In this document: positions 23,846 to 34,243 of the stretch, in pieces
Layout of the letters: every line of letters starts with the position of its first letter
Position numbering within the stretch: the stretch's first letter is position 1
Assembly: GCA_001512545.1 (NCBI GenBank)
Contig: LFSI01000058.1
Coordinates: 1-50,812 of the forward strand
DNA length: 50,812 bases
Origin: Clostridia bacterium DTU065
GTDB taxonomy: Bacteria; Bacillota; DTU065
Reading direction: 5' to 3'
The notes under the pieces: generated by a model
Database searches by the model: none
What the model saw: only the letters and a program-made list of their open reading frames with translations
What the model was told of the DNA's origin: nothing
Made by a program: the position numbers and the translations under genes

Positions 23846-25093
23846 TTACTTAATAAATCCTTCATACTGATGCATGAGTAGCTGTGCTTCGATTTGCTTA
23901 ACGGTCTCGAGAGCAACACCCACAACGATCAACAAACCAGTGCCTCCGAAGTCCAAACCTTTAATGCCGGTGATGCCCTGTACAATATATGGCAGTGTGG
24001 CAATAAAGGCCAAGAATATCGAACCGAAAAATGTCACACGTCCCAATACTCTGTCTAGGAATTGTGCTGTCGGTTGCCCTGGACGGTAACCAGGAATGAA
24101 TCCACCGTATTTCTTAATGTTCTCTGTAATATCTTTGGTATTAAAGCTAACAGCAGAATAGAAGTAAGTGAAAAGCACAACCAATAGCCCGTAAATCAGG
24201 GCATACACACCCCAGTATTTATCGAAAAAGTCAGTAATCCCCGATAGTGCTGGAATAAACCTAGCTAAGGTGATTGGGAAGCCAAGCATCGAAGAAGCGA
24301 AGATGATTGGCAAAACACCAGCTTGGTTGACGCGAAGCGGAATATAAGTACTTTGTCCGCCATACACTTTGCGTCCCACGATCTTCTTGGGGTATTGTAC
24401 CGGAATTCTACGCTGACCTTCGGTAATATACACAACTACTGCTACGATCAATATAGCGAAGACTAGGATGAATATAGTCTGTAGCGGCGAAATCAAGCCT
24501 TGGCTGATTGAGCCTACCATGTTGATTAACGAAGCTGGCAGTCTCGACAAAATACCGGCAACGATCAGTAGGGAAATGCCGTTTCCGATTCCGACCTCGG
24601 TGATCTTATCGCCGAGCCAGATCAAGAACATTACACCTGCAGTCATGGAGACGATGATTGTCAGTCCTGTAAGGAAACCTGGGTTGGCTACCGCTCCAAT
24701 ACTGACCAACCATGCCATGAGCGCCGCCGCCTGGATAACTGCCAAAGCAACTGCACTGTAACGGGTGTACTGTGCAACCTTTTTCTGACCCTCGGGATCC
24801 TTGCTCATCTCTTCGAGTGCAGGGATAACCATAGCCAAAAGTTGAAGCACGATACTTGCCGTAATGTACGGACCAACGTTGAGTGCAAAGATCGACATGT
24901 TGCTTAAAGCTCCACCTGTAAACAGGTTCATTAGGCCCAGCACGCCACCTTCACCGAGGTTTACGATGCTGGCATCGATTCCAGGTACTGGAACGTACGC
25001 ACCAAGGCGATATACGATTAGTAGCCCAAATGTAAACAGGATCCTCTTGCGCAGATCGGGAATGCGCATTGCATTCTTGAACGCCTCTAGCAA
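23846..25093 (-). CDS. secY: Protein translocase subunit SecY
   Basis: SecY forms the protein-conducting channel in the cytoplasmic membrane. The 415-residue protein has ten predicted spans; marks are PDLRKRILFTFGLLIVYRLG at the start, the plug region after VPGID, LQLLAMVIPALEEMSKDPEGQKK, and the cytoplasmic loop GQRRIPVQYPKK. The start is TTG directly after the rplO stop (TAATTG), with GAGGTGAT inside rplO as ribosome binding site. Its partner secE is at 49301. Confidence 0.97.
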   Translation of the reverse strand: MLEAFKNAMRIPDLRKRILFTFGLLIVYRLGAYVPVPGIDASIVNLGEGGVLGLMNLFTGGALSNMSIFALNVGPYITASIVLQLLAMVIPALEEMSKDPEGQKKVAQYTRYSAVALAVIQAAALMAWLVSIGAVANPGFLTGLTIIVSMTAGVMFLIWLGDKITEVGIGNGISLLIVAGILSRLPASLINMVGSISQGLISPLQTIFILVFAILIVAVVVYITEGQRRIPVQYPKKIVGRKVYGGQSTYIPLRVNQAGVLPIIFASSMLGFPITLARFIPALSGITDFFDKYWGVYALIYGLLVVLFTYFYSAVSFNTKDITENIKKYGGFIPGYRPGQPTAQFLDRVLGRVTFFGSIFLAFIATLPYIVQGITGIKGLDFGGTGLLIVVGVALETVKQIEAQLLMHQYEGFIK

Positions 25094-25534
25094 TTAGATC
25101 ACCTCGACTTTTCCACCAGCTGCTTCTATCTTCTCGACGGCAGCCTTGGAGAATTTCTGAGCCTTAACGGTTAATGCCTTCCCTAACTCGCCATTTCCGA
25201 GAATCTTAACATCCAGCTTCTTCTTAATCACGCCTTTTTCATAAAGGCTCTCAGGGGTTACCACTTCACCATCTGCAAAAGCACGGTCTAGATCAGCTAA
25301 ATTAACGATGGCATATTCCTTCTTAAAGATACTGGTGAAACCTCTCTTAGGCAAACGGCGTTGCAGCGGAGTTTGACCGCCCTCGAAACCAGGACCTTTT
25401 CCTCCTCCGGAACGTGCCAACTGACCCTTGTGTCCCTTACCAGCAGTCTTGCCCAATCCGGATCCGATTCCGCGACCAACTCTCTTGCTGGTCTTTTTGG
25501 AACCTGGTGCTGGGCTTAGCTCATGAAGTTGCAT
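25094..25534 (-). CDS. rplO: 50S ribosomal protein L15
   Basis: L15 is a late-assembly large-subunit protein. The 146-residue protein starts [14 protein letters not shown], has the basic Gly-rich [19 protein letters not shown] and [18 protein letters not shown], and ends [12 protein letters not shown]. Start ATG 25534 follows AAGGAGGTGG. It lies only 37 nt after rpsE, so rpmD (L30), usually in between, is not here. Confidence 0.97.
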   Translation of the reverse strand: MQLHELSPAPGSKKTSKRVGRGIGSGLGKTAGKGHKGQLARSGGGKGPGFEGGQTPLQRRLPKRGFTSIFKKEYAIVNLADLDRAFADGEVVTPESLYEKGVIKKKLDVKILGNGELGKALTVKAQKFSKAAVEKIEAAGGKVEVI

Positions 25535-25571
25535 ATTGCCACCTCCTTGCTTCAAACTTTAGCATCTATAT

Positions 25572-26072
25572 TTATTCCGCAAGTCTTTCTACGTCTATGC
25601 CTCTTAAGCGAGCGATATCTTCTCTCGTTCTGAGATTCTTCAAGGCCTCCAAAGTTGCCATCGCAACGTTGATTGCGTTGGGGGAGCCGAGAGACTTGCT
25701 CAGCACGTTCTGAATACCACCGAGCTCTAATACGGCGCGAACTGCTCCACCGGCAATAACTCCGGTACCTTCAGATGCAGGTCTGAGCAGAACTTGCGCA
25801 CCTCCGTAACGCTGGGTGATCGGATGAGGTATAGTACCGTTGACGGCTGGAACTTCGATCAGATTCTTCTTGGCTTCGTCCACACCCTTGCGAATCGCAT
25901 CGGTGACTTCTCTGGCTTTACCGAGGCCAACGCCTACATACCTCTGTCCGTCACCAACGACTACCAGGGCTCTGAAGCTGCGGTTCTTACCACCTTTAAC
26001 AGTCTTAGAAACTGGGTTGATGCTAACAACACGTTCTTTTAGCTCCAGTTTGTTGGGATCTATTTGTGCCAA
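25572..26072 (-). CDS. rpsE: 30S ribosomal protein S5
   Basis: S5 shapes the mRNA entry channel and affects decoding accuracy. The 166-residue protein has the double-stranded RNA-binding N-domain ([25 protein letters not shown], in part) and the C-domain ending [24 protein letters not shown]. The start is TTG with GGAGGG 7 nt upstream. The VVGDG and [20 protein letters not shown] segments are typical. Confidence 0.97.
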   Translation of the reverse strand: MAQIDPNKLELKERVVSINPVSKTVKGGKNRSFRALVVVGDGQRYVGVGLGKAREVTDAIRKGVDEAKKNLIEVPAVNGTIPHPITQRYGGAQVLLRPASEGTGVIAGGAVRAVLELGGIQNVLSKSLGSPNAINVAMATLEALKNLRTREDIARLRGIDVERLAE

Positions 26073-26098
26073 ATTCTTTCCCTCCTTTGCCCGTGTTC

Positions 26099-26461
26099 TT
26101 AAAATTCGAGACCCGCTTCTCTCGCACCTTCGGCCAGGGCTTTTACCCTGCCGTGGAACAGGTTGCCGCCGCGGTCAAAGACCACTTTGCTGATGCCTTT
26201 TTCCTGGGCTTTCTTGGCTATCAGTTCGCCAACCTTCTGGGCAGCGTCGATGTTGCCTGTATAGTCTAGCACATCTCTGAGTTCTGGGCTCAAAGTCGAA
26301 GCTGCTACCAAAGTAGTGCCAGAAACATCATCGATTACTTGTGCGTAGATATGCCTATTGCTGCGGAAAACCGCAAGTCTTGGTCTTTCAGGAGTACCAG
26401 ATATTCTATTTCTAGAACGCATATGGCGACGCATTCTAGCCTCTCTACGAGTTAAAGCCAC
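26099..26461 (-). CDS. rplR: 50S ribosomal protein L18
   Basis: L18 carries 5S rRNA to the large subunit with L5. The 120-residue protein has the basic N-terminus [25 protein letters not shown] (in parts), [15 protein letters not shown], and the ending [26 protein letters not shown]. The start is GTG after AAAGGAGTG. It lies between rplF and rpsE, as standard. Confidence 0.97.
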   Translation of the reverse strand: MALTRREARMRRHMRSRNRISGTPERPRLAVFRSNRHIYAQVIDDVSGTTLVAASTLSPELRDVLDYTGNIDAAQKVGELIAKKAQEKGISKVVFDRGGNLFHGRVKALAEGAREAGLEF

Positions 26462-26526
26462 GAGACACTCACTCCTTTCGTACGGTAGAGATAATTTTTT
26501 CTCATTTTGCCTAGGCAGCCGGTCTA

Positions 26527-27069
26527 TTAAGCACCGGTTTTGCCGGCTTTGCTCCGCACGACTTCGCCTTCGTAAATAATACCTTTATTGCCGCGTTCAG
26601 TTCTGTAAACAGAAGGCTCGCGAACCTTTCTGATTTTGGCGGCGAACTCTCCAACCTTCTGCTTGTCGATACCCTTAACCACAACCTTGGTTGGCTCGGG
26701 GATTTCAATTTCGATACCTTCATAGGGCTCCATCACCACTGGGTGGGAATAACCTACGTTGAGTACCAGGTTCTTACCATCTTTGGTGGCCCTAAAACCG
26801 ACACCTTGGATGATTAACGTTTTGGAGAATCCTTGGGTAACGCCTACGATCATGTTGTTTACCAGGGATCTTGTCAAACCGTGAACTGCCTTCAGACTCT
26901 CGTTTTGACGAGCAAAATGAATTGTTCCGTCCTCAATTACTGTATCAATACCCTCAGTTATCTCGTAAGTGAGCGTGCCCTTCGGTCCCTTTACGGTCAG
27001 AACCGAACCGTCAAGCTTCACTTCGACACCGCTGGGAATCTTAATTGCCTTTAGTCCGATGCGTGACAA
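26527..27069 (-). CDS. rplF: 50S ribosomal protein L6
   Basis: L6 stands at the base of the L7/L12 stalk near the sarcin-ricin loop. The 180-residue protein starts [17 protein letters not shown] and contains [25 protein letters not shown], and the C-terminal [23 protein letters not shown] 27069 gives this usual beginning and is 10 nt after AGGAGG; the GTG three codons upstream would overlap that site. Confidence 0.96.
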   Translation of the reverse strand: MSRIGLKAIKIPSGVEVKLDGSVLTVKGPKGTLTYEITEGIDTVIEDGTIHFARQNESLKAVHGLTRSLVNNMIVGVTQGFSKTLIIQGVGFRATKDGKNLVLNVGYSHPVVMEPYEGIEIEIPEPTKVVVKGIDKQKVGEFAAKIRKVREPSVYRTERGNKGIIYEGEVVRSKAGKTGA

Positions 27070-27114
27070 AGCAACCACACCTCCTTGCAGCAGAATTCAA
27101 CCGTTTCTGCGTTT

Positions 27115-27513
27115 CTACCAAATAAAGCAGAGTACTTCTCCACCTACATTCAGTTTTCTGGCGTCTCTATCGGTCATTACGCCTTTTGAAGTCGAGATAA
27201 TAGCAGTTCCGAGTCCACCAAGAACCTTGGGGATTTCGTTGGCACCGGCGTAAACGCGCAGACCTGGCTTGCTTATTCTCTTCAGTCCTGCGATGACTGG
27301 TCTTTTCTTATCTCCGTACTTGAGAAAGACCCTAATCATTTGATGATTGTTTTCTGTTATAAGTTGATAGTCCTTGATATAGCCCTCTTCCTTGAGGATC
27401 CGGGCAATTTCCAGCTTCAGTTTGGAGGTTGGAATATCAACTTTTTCGTGGTAAACAGCGCCAGCATTCCGGATTCTCGTCAGCATATCAGCTACGGGAT
27501 CAGTCGTGATCAT
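27115..27513 (-). CDS. rpsH: 30S ribosomal protein S8
   Basis: S8 binds the central domain of 16S rRNA; in Escherichia coli it also regulates the spc operon. The 132-residue protein has [15 protein letters not shown], the [14 protein letters not shown] segment, and the C-terminal [26 protein letters not shown] with the conserved STSKG. ATG after AAGGGGG. Confidence 0.97.
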   Translation of the reverse strand: MITTDPVADMLTRIRNAGAVYHEKVDIPTSKLKLEIARILKEEGYIKDYQLITENNHQMIRVFLKYGDKKRPVIAGLKRISKPGLRVYAGANEIPKVLGGLGTAIISTSKGVMTDRDARKLNVGGEVLCFIW

Positions 27514-27564
27514 CCTAGCATCCCCCTTCCATTAACAAAAATTCAGCAAGGATTATGCCACATG

Positions 27565-27750
27565 TCACCAGCTAGCCTTGCGAACTCCTGGCAATTTGCC
27601 CTCTAGAGCTAGCTTGCGGAAGCAGATGCGGCACATTCCGAATTTACGCATATATGCACGTGGTCGCCCGCAGATGTTGCAGCGATTGTGCTGTCTTACT
27701 GCAAACTTGTTGGGTTTTGCAGCTTTAAGTCTCATTGATTTTTTGGCCAC
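27565..27750 (-). CDS. rpsZ: 30S ribosomal protein S14, zinc-binding type (type Z)
   Basis: A 61-residue S14 with zinc ligands Cys24, Cys27, Cys40 and Cys43 (CNIC...CRIC) and the ending LPGVRKASW. The short zinc form sits here in many Bacillota; the long zinc-free paralogue, if any, is elsewhere. The start is GTG with GGAGGG upstream. Confidence 0.97.
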   Translation of the reverse strand: MAKKSMRLKAAKPNKFAVRQHNRCNICGRPRAYMRKFGMCRICFRKLALEGKLPGVRKASW

Positions 27751-27794
27751 GCTCTTCCCTCCTCTATGAGTAGTAGTGGCCTAGGCAGCCACAG

Positions 27795-28337
27795 TTACGC
27801 GCTCTTAAATGGCATACCTAGAAGTTTTAACAGTTCAAAGGCCTCTTCGTCAGTCTGAGCTGTTGTGACAACGGAAATATCCATGCCTCTGATGGAGCTT
27901 ACTTCGTCCAAACTGACCTCTGGGAAAATGATCTGTTCTTTTATTCCTAACGTGAAGTTACCGCGACCGTCAAATCCTTTGGGTGAGATGCCTTGGAAGT
28001 CACGAATGCGGGGCAGACCAATAGAAAGCAGTCTGTCTAAGAAATCGTACATGCGATCTCCTCTTAGAGTAACTTTGCAGCCTATTGCCATGCCCTGGCG
28101 GATTTTGAAAGCGGCAACGGACTTCTTCGCTCTAGTGATAACAGGTTTCTGACCTGTGATAGCGCCTAGTTCTTTCAGTGCAGCATCCAAAGCCTTTGGA
28201 TCTTCCTTGGCTTCACCTACGCCCATGTTGACCACAACTTTGACCAGTTTTGGTACTTCCATTGTGCTCTTGTAGCCGAACTTTTCCATCATGGCCTTGG
28301 ATACTTCTGTTTGATAGAAATCTTTAAGACGTGGCAT
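27795..28337 (-). CDS. rplE: 50S ribosomal protein L5
   Basis: L5 binds 5S rRNA and contacts the small subunit and P-site tRNA. The 180-residue protein has [42 protein letters not shown], and the [23 protein letters not shown] segment. ATG after AAAGGAGG. It lies between rplX and rpsZ. Confidence 0.97.
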   Translation of the reverse strand: MPRLKDFYQTEVSKAMMEKFGYKSTMEVPKLVKVVVNMGVGEAKEDPKALDAALKELGAITGQKPVITRAKKSVAAFKIRQGMAIGCKVTLRGDRMYDFLDRLLSIGLPRIRDFQGISPKGFDGRGNFTLGIKEQIIFPEVSLDEVSSIRGMDISVVTTAQTDEEAFELLKLLGMPFKSA

Positions 28338-28368
28338 GGGAGTTCAACCTCCTTTCCCAAGTGCAAAC

Positions 28369-28692
28369 TCAGTCGATTGCTTTATCGCACTTCTTGCAGA
28401 TACGTACTTTTTTATCACCTTGGAGTTCTTTCTTGATACGGGTGGCCTGACCACAGTTGGGGCAGACAACCATAACTTTACTACTGTTCATTGGAGCTGG
28501 AATCTCAATAATTCCGCCCTTTGGATTTTCACGATCGGGACGTTGATGCTTCTTTACCAGGTTGAGGTTTTCAACAACAACTCTACCTTTTTTATGATCT
28601 ACGCGAAGTACTTTGCCGCTCTTACCTTTATCATTACCGGACAGTACGACAACAGTATCGCCTTTTTTAACGTGAATCTTTTGCATGTTCAT
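28369..28692 (-). CDS. rplX: 50S ribosomal protein L24 (with zinc motif)
   Basis: L24 is an assembly-initiating protein at the exit-tunnel rim. The 107-residue protein has the KOW segment KKGDTVVVLSGNDKGKSGKVLRV and, in the C-terminal half, four cysteines Cys77, Cys80, Cys99 and Cys102 that likely bind zinc, as in many Gram-positive L24 proteins. The exact start may be the Met two codons later. Confidence 0.96.
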   Translation of the reverse strand: MNMQKIHVKKGDTVVVLSGNDKGKSGKVLRVDHKKGRVVVENLNLVKKHQRPDRENPKGGIIEIPAPMNSSKVMVVCPNCGQATRIKKELQGDKKVRICKKCDKAID

Positions 28693-28744
28693 GGCTGTGC
28701 TTGTTCCCCCCTTTAGTGAGCTTTATTGTCCCCGGTGCTGGACC

Positions 28745-29113
28745 TTAGAGTACCTCCGGGGCTAGGGAGATGATACGCATGTATTCCTTCTCACGGAGTT
28801 CTCTGGCAACTGGGCCAAAGATACGAGTACCGCGAGGATTCTTCTGGGTATCGACAATTACTGCTGCATTGTCGTCAAAACGGATATAGCTGCCATCAGG
28901 TCTTCCGACACGCTCACGAGTTCTCACGATAACAGCGCGTACGATCTCGCCCTTCTTTACGTTTCCGCCTGGAGTTGCTTCTTTGACGGTGGCAATGATC
29001 TCATCGCCTACGCTTGCGTATCTGCGTCCAGTACCGCCTACAACTCTGATGCAGAGAATCTCGCGTGCTCCTGAGTTGTCAGCCACGGTCAACCTCGACT
29101 CTTGTTGAATCAT
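28745..29113 (-). CDS. rplN: 50S ribosomal protein L14
   Basis: L14 forms intersubunit bridge B8 and is the docking site of the silencing factor RsfS. The 122-residue protein starts [24 protein letters not shown], contains [15 protein letters not shown] and [24 protein letters not shown], and ends [19 protein letters not shown] after GGAGGGG. Confidence 0.98.
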   Translation of the reverse strand: MIQQESRLTVADNSGAREILCIRVVGGTGRRYASVGDEIIATVKEATPGGNVKKGEIVRAVIVRTRERVGRPDGSYIRFDDNAAVIVDTQKNPRGTRIFGPVARELREKEYMRIISLAPEVL

Positions 29114-29146
29114 CTCTACCCCTCCTCTCTTACATACAAGTTGCTA

Positions 29147-29416
29147 TTACTTCGCTCTCTCTACGATCTCAATAACCTTCCAGTGCTTATCTCTGCTGAG
29201 CGGGCGGCACTCTTCAATGCGCACCTTATCGCCAACTTTGCACTCGTTATTTTCGTCGTGTGCTTTATAGCGCTTTGTGGTCTTTACGCGCTTACTGTAG
29301 AGAGGATGTGAGTAAAGTCTTACAACCTCAACTACAACGGTCTTATCCATTTTGTCGCTTACCACTTCACCGATTCTGGTTTTTGGATTCTTTTCTCTGG
29401 TAGCTTCACTAGCCAA
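29147..29416 (-). CDS. rpsQ: 30S ribosomal protein S17
   Basis: S17 is a primary 16S rRNA-binding protein with an OB fold. The 89-residue protein has [40 protein letters not shown] and the [14 protein letters not shown] segment. The start is TTG after AAGGAGGGG. Confidence 0.97.
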   Translation of the reverse strand: MASEATREKNPKTRIGEVVSDKMDKTVVVEVVRLYSHPLYSKRVKTTKRYKAHDENNECKVGDKVRIEECRPLSRDKHWKVIEIVERAK

Positions 29417-29448
29417 TAGAACTCCCCTCCTTCTCTCTATCTGGGGCG

Positions 29449-29649
29449 TTATTTCTTAGCTTGTAACTCTCGCTCTTTAATCACTGTTTTTACTCTGGCA
29501 ATAGATTTACGTACTTCTGAAATTCTCTTGACATTGTCAAGTTGACCTGTTGCCAGCTGGAAACGCAAGTTGAATAGCTCTTCTTTGAGATCACCAAGCT
29601 GCTTTCTGAGTTCAGCATCATTAAGATCTCTGATTTCACTAGCTTTCAT
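29449..29649 (-). CDS. rpmC: 50S ribosomal protein L29
   Basis: L29 is a two-helix protein at the tunnel exit that helps dock SRP and trigger factor. The 66-residue protein reads [20 protein letters not shown] and ends in a basic helix ([13 protein letters not shown]). ATG 29649 gives the conserved beginning, with AGGTGA as ribosome binding site inside rplP; a GTG 9 nt upstream is less likely. It overlaps rplP by 11 nt. Confidence 0.96.
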   Translation of the reverse strand: MKASEIRDLNDAELRKQLGDLKEELFNLRFQLATGQLDNVKRISEVRKSIARVKTVIKERELQAKK

Positions 29650-30070
29650 TTGCGTCACCTGCCTTCTCTCTAGATACGAACTTTGTCTTAATTGGCAGTT
29701 TATGAGCTGCCAGTCTCAATGCTTCTCTAGCGACGTCTTCGGGAACACCCGCAATTTCGAACATTACACGACCAGGACGCACAACGGCTACCCAGTACTC
29801 TGGGGATCCTTTACCGCTACCCATGCGAACTTCAGCAGGCTTCTTGGTAACAGGTTTGTCGGGGAATATCTTAACCCAGACTTTACCGCCGCGTTTGATC
29901 GATCTTGTCATGGCAACACGGGCAGCTTCAATCTGATTTGAAGTGATCCATGCTGGCTCTAATGCTTGCAAACCGTACTCACCAGATTGTACCTGTGAGC
30001 CGCGGATGGCTTTCCCCTTCATACGGCCGCGCTGTACTTTACGGTACTTAACACGCTTTGGTATAAGCAT
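29639..30070 (-). CDS. rplP: 50S ribosomal protein L16
   Basis: L16 lines the A-site tRNA path and is needed for peptidyl transfer. The 143-residue protein starts [21 protein letters not shown], contains [33 protein letters not shown] (in part) and [19 protein letters not shown]. It precedes rpmC with an 11-nt overlap. Confidence 0.97.
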   Translation of the reverse strand: MLIPKRVKYRKVQRGRMKGKAIRGSQVQSGEYGLQALEPAWITSNQIEAARVAMTRSIKRGGKVWVKIFPDKPVTKKPAEVRMGSGKGSPEYWVAVVRPGRVMFEIAGVPEDVAREALRLAAHKLPIKTKFVSREKAGDANES

Positions 30071-30094
30071 TGCCTCTCGCCTCCTTGCGACTCC

Positions 30095-30730
30095 TTATTT
30101 TTTTTCGGGAAGGACTTCTCCTTTGTATATCCATACCTTGACGCCGATCATTCCGTAAGTGGTGTAGGCTTCGGCAAATCCGTAATCGATGTCGGCACGA
30201 AGGGTCTGCAGAGGAACTGAACCTTCAGGAGTCCATTCTGTTCTGGCGATGTCGGCTCCGCCTAAACGACCAGAAACTGCAATTTTGATACCCAACGCTC
30301 CAGCCTTCATCGCTCTCTGCTTAGCCTGACGCATGGCACGGCGGAAGGAGATTCTTCTTTCCAGCTGACTTGCAATGTTCTCAGCCACAAGCTGCGAGTT
30401 CAAGTCAGGTTTCTTTACTTCCACGATGTTTATGGAGATCTGTCTGCCAGTCTTCTTTTCGAGTTCTTTTCTGAACTCATCTACCAGCGCACCGCCTTTG
30501 CCGATAACCATACCTGGCTTTGCGGTGTGGATAGTGATCTTTACCATGTTGGCTGCTCTTTCAATCTCGACTCTTGCTATTCCCGCGCTCATGAATCTCT
30601 TCTTGATGGTCTTTCTAATCATCAAGTCTTCCTGAACGAGAGCAGCGTAGTCCTTTTCAGCATACCACCTGGCATCCCAGTCCTTAATGATTCCCAATCT
30701 CATACCTAAGGGATGCGTTTTTTGACCCAT
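30095..30730 (-). CDS. rpsC: 30S ribosomal protein S3
   Basis: S3 forms part of the mRNA entry tunnel. The 211-residue protein starts [20 protein letters not shown], has the KH domain with GKGG at residues 77-80, and the C-domain [20 protein letters not shown] and [17 protein letters not shown]. It begins 4 nt after rplV, with AAGGAGGG inside rplV. Confidence 0.97.
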   Translation of the reverse strand: MGQKTHPLGMRLGIIKDWDARWYAEKDYAALVQEDLMIRKTIKKRFMSAGIARVEIERAANMVKITIHTAKPGMVIGKGGALVDEFRKELEKKTGRQISINIVEVKKPDLNSQLVAENIASQLERRISFRRAMRQAKQRAMKAGALGIKIAVSGRLGGADIARTEWTPEGSVPLQTLRADIDYGFAEAYTTYGMIGVKVWIYKGEVLPEKK

Positions 30731-30734
30731 CTGT

Positions 30735-31076
30735 TCATCCCTCCTTCTTTTCGCTTAGTACCACTGTAATGTGGCATGTTCTCTTGAAAATTGTATCTAC
30801 CTGGCCTCTGGAGTGGAATCTGTATCTCTTCATTGTAGGACCTTCATCCACATAGGCCTTCTTTACATACAACAAGTCACGATCCATGTTGTAATTATTC
30901 TCTGCATTTGCCGCCGCAGAATTCAGGACTTTGCCAATGTAGTAAGTAGCCCTTCTCGGAGTAACCTTCAAAATCTGTTGAGCTTCTTGAAGACTCTTAC
31001 CACGGATTGCATCAATTACTTGACGTACCTTTCTTGGCGACATCCGAATCATGCGAGCAGTAGCTTTAGCTTCCAT
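30735..31076 (-). CDS. rplV: 50S ribosomal protein L22
   Basis: L22 reaches the peptide tunnel with a long hairpin; mutations there give macrolide resistance in other bacteria. The 113-residue protein has [21 protein letters not shown], the central [14 protein letters not shown], and hairpin [24 protein letters not shown] (in part). ATG after GGGGGAT. Confidence 0.97.
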   Translation of the reverse strand: MEAKATARMIRMSPRKVRQVIDAIRGKSLQEAQQILKVTPRRATYYIGKVLNSAAANAENNYNMDRDLLYVKKAYVDEGPTMKRYRFHSRGQVDTIFKRTCHITVVLSEKKEG

Positions 31077-31094
31077 AAAGCTATCCCCCTCTCG

Positions 31095-31379
31095 CTATTT
31101 TTTGAGGGCCGACGCGCGTTCGGCTGTGCCGCTATGCCCCCGGAAAGTCCGTGTTGGTGCGAACTCGCCCAACTTATGCCCTACCATATCTTCAGTAACA
31201 TAAACAGGGACATGCTTTCGACCGTCGTGCACTGCAAATGTGTGGCCAACTAATTCTGGATATATTGTGGAACTGCGAGACCAAGTCTTAATGACTTTCT
31301 TCTCACCAGTCTTATTCATTTCTTCAACCCGCTTCAACAGCTTCTTACAAATATAAGGCTGTTTTCTTTCTCTTGACAT
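31095..31379 (-). CDS. rpsS: 30S ribosomal protein S19
   Basis: S19 pairs with S13 in the small-subunit head. The 94-residue protein has the family core [44 protein letters not shown] and APTRTFRGH. The N-terminus reads [15 protein letters not shown] where most S19 have an xxLKKGPF segment, so the very start is divergent. ATG 31379 is chosen for length; a GTG three codons upstream is possible and lies nearer the AAGGGGGG site. Confidence 0.95.
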   Translation of the reverse strand: MSRERKQPYICKKLLKRVEEMNKTGEKKVIKTWSRSSTIYPELVGHTFAVHDGRKHVPVYVTEDMVGHKLGEFAPTRTFRGHSGTAERASALKK

Positions 31380-31426
31380 GCTTGCCACGACCCCCCTTCA
31401 ATATCTGAAGTACATAACAACGCACC

Positions 31427-32251
31427 CTAGCGTCTTCTTCTGACGATTAAGCGATCAGAAGGCTTCTTCTTCCTGGTGCGGTAACCGAGTGTCGGTTTGC
31501 CCCAAGGAGTAAGGGGACTAGAATGACCGATAGGAGCACGGCCTTCGCCACCACCATGTGGGTGATCGACTGGGTTCATAGCAACGCCGCGAACGTGTGG
31601 ACGTTTACCGAACCAGCGGCTTCTACCTGCTTTACCGATCTTCATGTTTTCGTGTTCCACGTTGCCAACTTGACCTACTGTGGCACGACAGGTCTCCAGT
31701 ACCATTCTCATCTCACCTGAAGGCAGACGCAAAGTGGCATAGCCATTTTCTTTTGCCATCAGCTGAGCACCAGTTCCCGCAGATCTAACCATCTGTCCGC
31801 CTTTGCCAGGCTCCAGTTCAATGTTGTGAACAATGGTACCTACAGGGATGTTGGCAAGGGGCAGTGCGTTTCCGGGCTTGATGTCGGCATCTGGACCGGA
31901 TTCAACGATATCGCCCACCTTCAGGCCAGCAGGCTGCAAAATATAGCGCTTTTCGCCATCAAAGTAGTGTAGTAGTGCGATACGAGCCGATCTGTTGGGA
32001 TCGTACTCAATCTCAGCTACTTTTGCTGGAATACCGTCTTTTTGACGTTTGAAGTCAATAATGCGGTATTTCCGTTTATGTCCTCCACCTCTGTGTCTAG
32101 CCGTCACTCTACCTTCTGCGTTGCGACCGCCTTTTTTCTGCAGTGCGACCACAAGCGATTTTTCAGGTTTATCGGTAGTGATCTCCGAGAAATCAGAAAC
32201 GGTCATAAAACGGCGACCAGGGGAGGTTGGCTTAAATGATTTCATACTCAT
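31427..32251 (-). CDS. rplB: 50S ribosomal protein L2
   Basis: L2 is essential for subunit association and peptidyl transferase activity. The 274-residue protein shows [55 protein letters not shown] and the universally conserved [13 protein letters not shown] with His230. ATG after AAAGGAGG. Confidence 0.98.
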   Translation of the reverse strand: MSMKSFKPTSPGRRFMTVSDFSEITTDKPEKSLVVALQKKGGRNAEGRVTARHRGGGHKRKYRIIDFKRQKDGIPAKVAEIEYDPNRSARIALLHYFDGEKRYILQPAGLKVGDIVESGPDADIKPGNALPLANIPVGTIVHNIELEPGKGGQMVRSAGTGAQLMAKENGYATLRLPSGEMRMVLETCRATVGQVGNVEHENMKIGKAGRSRWFGKRPHVRGVAMNPVDHPHGGGEGRAPIGHSSPLTPWGKPTLGYRTRKKKPSDRLIVRRRR

Positions 32252-32278
32252 TACGATAACCTCCTTTGCCGGTACTCA

Positions 32279-32566
32279 TTACATACCTTCGAGGATTTCG
32301 ATTCTATCTCCATCTCTTAAGGTTACAATGGCTTTTTTCCAATCAGGACGGTAGCCTTGGTATCTGCCCTGTGTGCGGAGTTTACCCTTCATGTTCATTG
32401 TTCTGACGTCCTCAACCTTAACGTTGAAAATGTCTTCGACTGCATGCTTGATCTGGGTCTTGGTAGCACGCTTATCGACTACGAAGGTGTACTTGTTCTG
32501 CTCCATCAGAGCAACGGTTTTCTCTGTGACAATAGGCTTCCTGATAATGTCATGAGGGAAATACAT
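32279..32566 (-). CDS. rplW: 50S ribosomal protein L23
   Basis: L23 is the docking site for trigger factor and SRP at the tunnel exit. The 95-residue protein reads [23 protein letters not shown], then [22 protein letters not shown] and [20 protein letters not shown]. Its ATG overlaps the rplD stop by one base (TAATG). Confidence 0.97.
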   Translation of the reverse strand: MYFPHDIIRKPIVTEKTVALMEQNKYTFVVDKRATKTQIKHAVEDIFNVKVEDVRTMNMKGKLRTQGRYQGYRPDWKKAIVTLRDGDRIEILEGM

Positions 32567-33192
32567 TAGCTAAGCACCTCCTCGACCTTGGCAACAGCGT
32601 CCTTGGTCATGATGAGGGTCTCGTAGTTCAAAACCTCGTAGGTATTGAGGTTTCTAGCCTCCATTGCAGCAACCTTTTCAATGTTGCGAGCTGATTTGTA
32701 CATTACCGCATCGTTGTCAGCGGTTACAATCAGTGCTTTTTTGCCATCTAGATTGAGGTTTTTCAAAACCTTAACCACTTCTTTAGTTTTTGGAGCGTCG
32801 ATCTGCCAATCATCCAAGACGATCAGATTGTTACTCTGAACCTTTGCAGATAGAGCAGAGCAAAGTGCGGCTCTTCTTGCCTTCTTAGGCATGGTATAGC
32901 TGAAGTCTCTGGGCTGCGGTCCGAAAACGATGCCGCCTTTTCTCCATTGAGGAGCTCTAATGGAACCCTGGCGGGCGCGACCTGTACCCTTTTGTCTCCA
33001 AGGCTTTCTACCGCCACCGCGCACCATGCTTCTCGTCTTGGTTGCAGCTGTGCCCACTCTTTGACGAGCAAGATGCATAACGACAACTTCATGCATTAAG
33101 CTCTTGTTAACTTTGGCCCCGAAAACTTTATCATTTAGTTGAAGTTCTCCAACCTGCTTGCCGTTAGTGTCATATACTGTGACTTGGGGCAT
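32566..33192 (-). CDS. rplD: 50S ribosomal protein L4
   Basis: L4 lines the peptide tunnel; in Escherichia coli it also represses the S10 operon. The 208-residue protein has [16 protein letters not shown], the extended loop [25 protein letters not shown] and [17 protein letters not shown], and a C-terminal Rossmann-like domain. Start ATG 33192 is chosen because GGAGG stands 9 nt upstream and the family begins here. Confidence 0.97.
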   Translation of the reverse strand: MPQVTVYDTNGKQVGELQLNDKVFGAKVNKSLMHEVVVMHLARQRVGTAATKTRSMVRGGGRKPWRQKGTGRARQGSIRAPQWRKGGIVFGPQPRDFSYTMPKKARRAALCSALSAKVQSNNLIVLDDWQIDAPKTKEVVKVLKNLNLDGKKALIVTADNDAVMYKSARNIEKVAAMEARNLNTYEVLNYETLIMTKDAVAKVEEVLS

Positions 33193-33224
33193 TTTCTGCT
33201 GCCTCCTTTCGTGCAACTAGTGAG

Positions 33225-33851
33225 TTAGGCTTTCACAGCCTTGCGAACTATTACTAAACTACCTCTAACGCCAGGGACGGAACCCTTGACCAGAAGCAGA
33301 TTCTTCTCGGCATCAACTTTTACAACCTCGAGGTTCTGGATTGTGACTCTGTCGGAACCCCAGCGGCTTGGCATTGGTCTGCCTTTAAAAATTCTTGCCG
33401 GGTCGATTGATCCCAAGGAACCTACACCTCTGTGGTACTTGGAACCGTGAGCTTTAGCGGCGATGGCGTAGTTCTTCATCTTCACCAGACCTGTATAGCC
33501 GTGGCCCTTGGAAGTACCTGTGACGTCCACGAGGTCGCCCTCTTTGAAAAGATCAGCTTTGACAACATCTCCTACTTTGACTTCTTCACCATCTTCAAGT
33601 TCGACTTCTCTTAGGTAGCGATGAGGAGCCAGAGATGCCTTCTTATAGTGACCTTTGAGAGGTTTGTTTACTTTGTGTTCTTTGATCTCGCCAAAAGCCA
33701 GCTGAACAGCGTTGTAACCGTCGATCTCGGTCGTTTTGAGCTGAGCGACCGTGCAGGGACCTGCTTCGATAACTGTTACGGGGATCACTGTGCCGTCTTC
33801 TGCGAAAATCTGCGTCATTCCAACTTTCTTCCCAAGTAATGCTTTGGGCAT
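33225..33851 (-). CDS. rplC: 50S ribosomal protein L3
   Basis: L3 starts large-subunit assembly, and its loop approaches the peptidyl transferase centre. The 208-residue protein starts [20 protein letters not shown], contains [17 protein letters not shown] and the ending [16 protein letters not shown]. The central loop reads [21 protein letters not shown], where most bacteria have a GFSRGPMSHGSHFHRxPGS-like stretch; the usual Gln methylated by PrmB is not evident. ATG after AAGGAGG. Confidence 0.96.
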   Translation of the reverse strand: MPKALLGKKVGMTQIFAEDGTVIPVTVIEAGPCTVAQLKTTEIDGYNAVQLAFGEIKEHKVNKPLKGHYKKASLAPHRYLREVELEDGEEVKVGDVVKADLFKEGDLVDVTGTSKGHGYTGLVKMKNYAIAAKAHGSKYHRGVGSLGSIDPARIFKGRPMPSRWGSDRVTIQNLEVVKVDAEKNLLLVKGSVPGVRGSLVIVRKAVKA

Positions 33852-33896
33852 TTACCTACACCTCCTTACTACATCCAACAGGTTTCGGTCAAGTCT

Positions 33897-33933
33897 GTAA
33901 ATAGTGCCCTGTGTTATGGAGGGAACTATTTAC
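33897..33933 (-). other. Stem-loop in the rpsJ-rplC gap
   Basis: GTAAATAGT (33897-33905) and ACTATTTAC (33925-33933) pair perfectly over 9 bp, with a further CCCT/AGGG inside. No T-tract follows on the minus strand. Possibly an mRNA processing or regulatory structure. Confidence 0.6.
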
Positions 33934-33937
33934 CTTA

Positions 33938-34243
33938 TTATAGCTTGATCTCGATATCCACACCTGCTGGCAAATCCAGTCGCATGAGAGCGTCTACTGT
34001 TTTAGCATTTGGTTCTAAGATATCGATGAGTCTTTTATGTGTTCTCATCTCAAATTGCTCGCGTGAATCTTTATGGACATGAACAGAGCGAAGAATTGTA
34101 TAGATGTTTTTCTCAGTTGGCAGAGGAATAGGCCCAGAAACCTTGGCACCAGTTGTCTCTGCTGTCTCCACGATCTTGCGTGCTGATTGATCCAAAACAA
34201 CATGATCAAACGCCTTGAGGCGAATTCTTATCTTCTGTTTCAC
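33938..34243 (-). CDS. rpsJ: 30S ribosomal protein S10
   Basis: S10 is a small-subunit head protein and, as NusE, a partner of NusB and NusG in transcription antitermination and coupling. The 101-residue protein has [63 protein letters not shown] (in parts) and the ending VDIEIKL. Start GTG 34243 follows AAAGGAGG; ten upstream codons run back into the tuf terminator and are rejected. First gene of the S10 operon, with no own promoter found. Confidence 0.97.
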   Translation of the reverse strand: MKQKIRIRLKAFDHVVLDQSARKIVETAETTGAKVSGPIPLPTEKNIYTILRSVHVHKDSREQFEMRTHKRLIDILEPNAKTVDALMRLDLPAGVDIEIKL

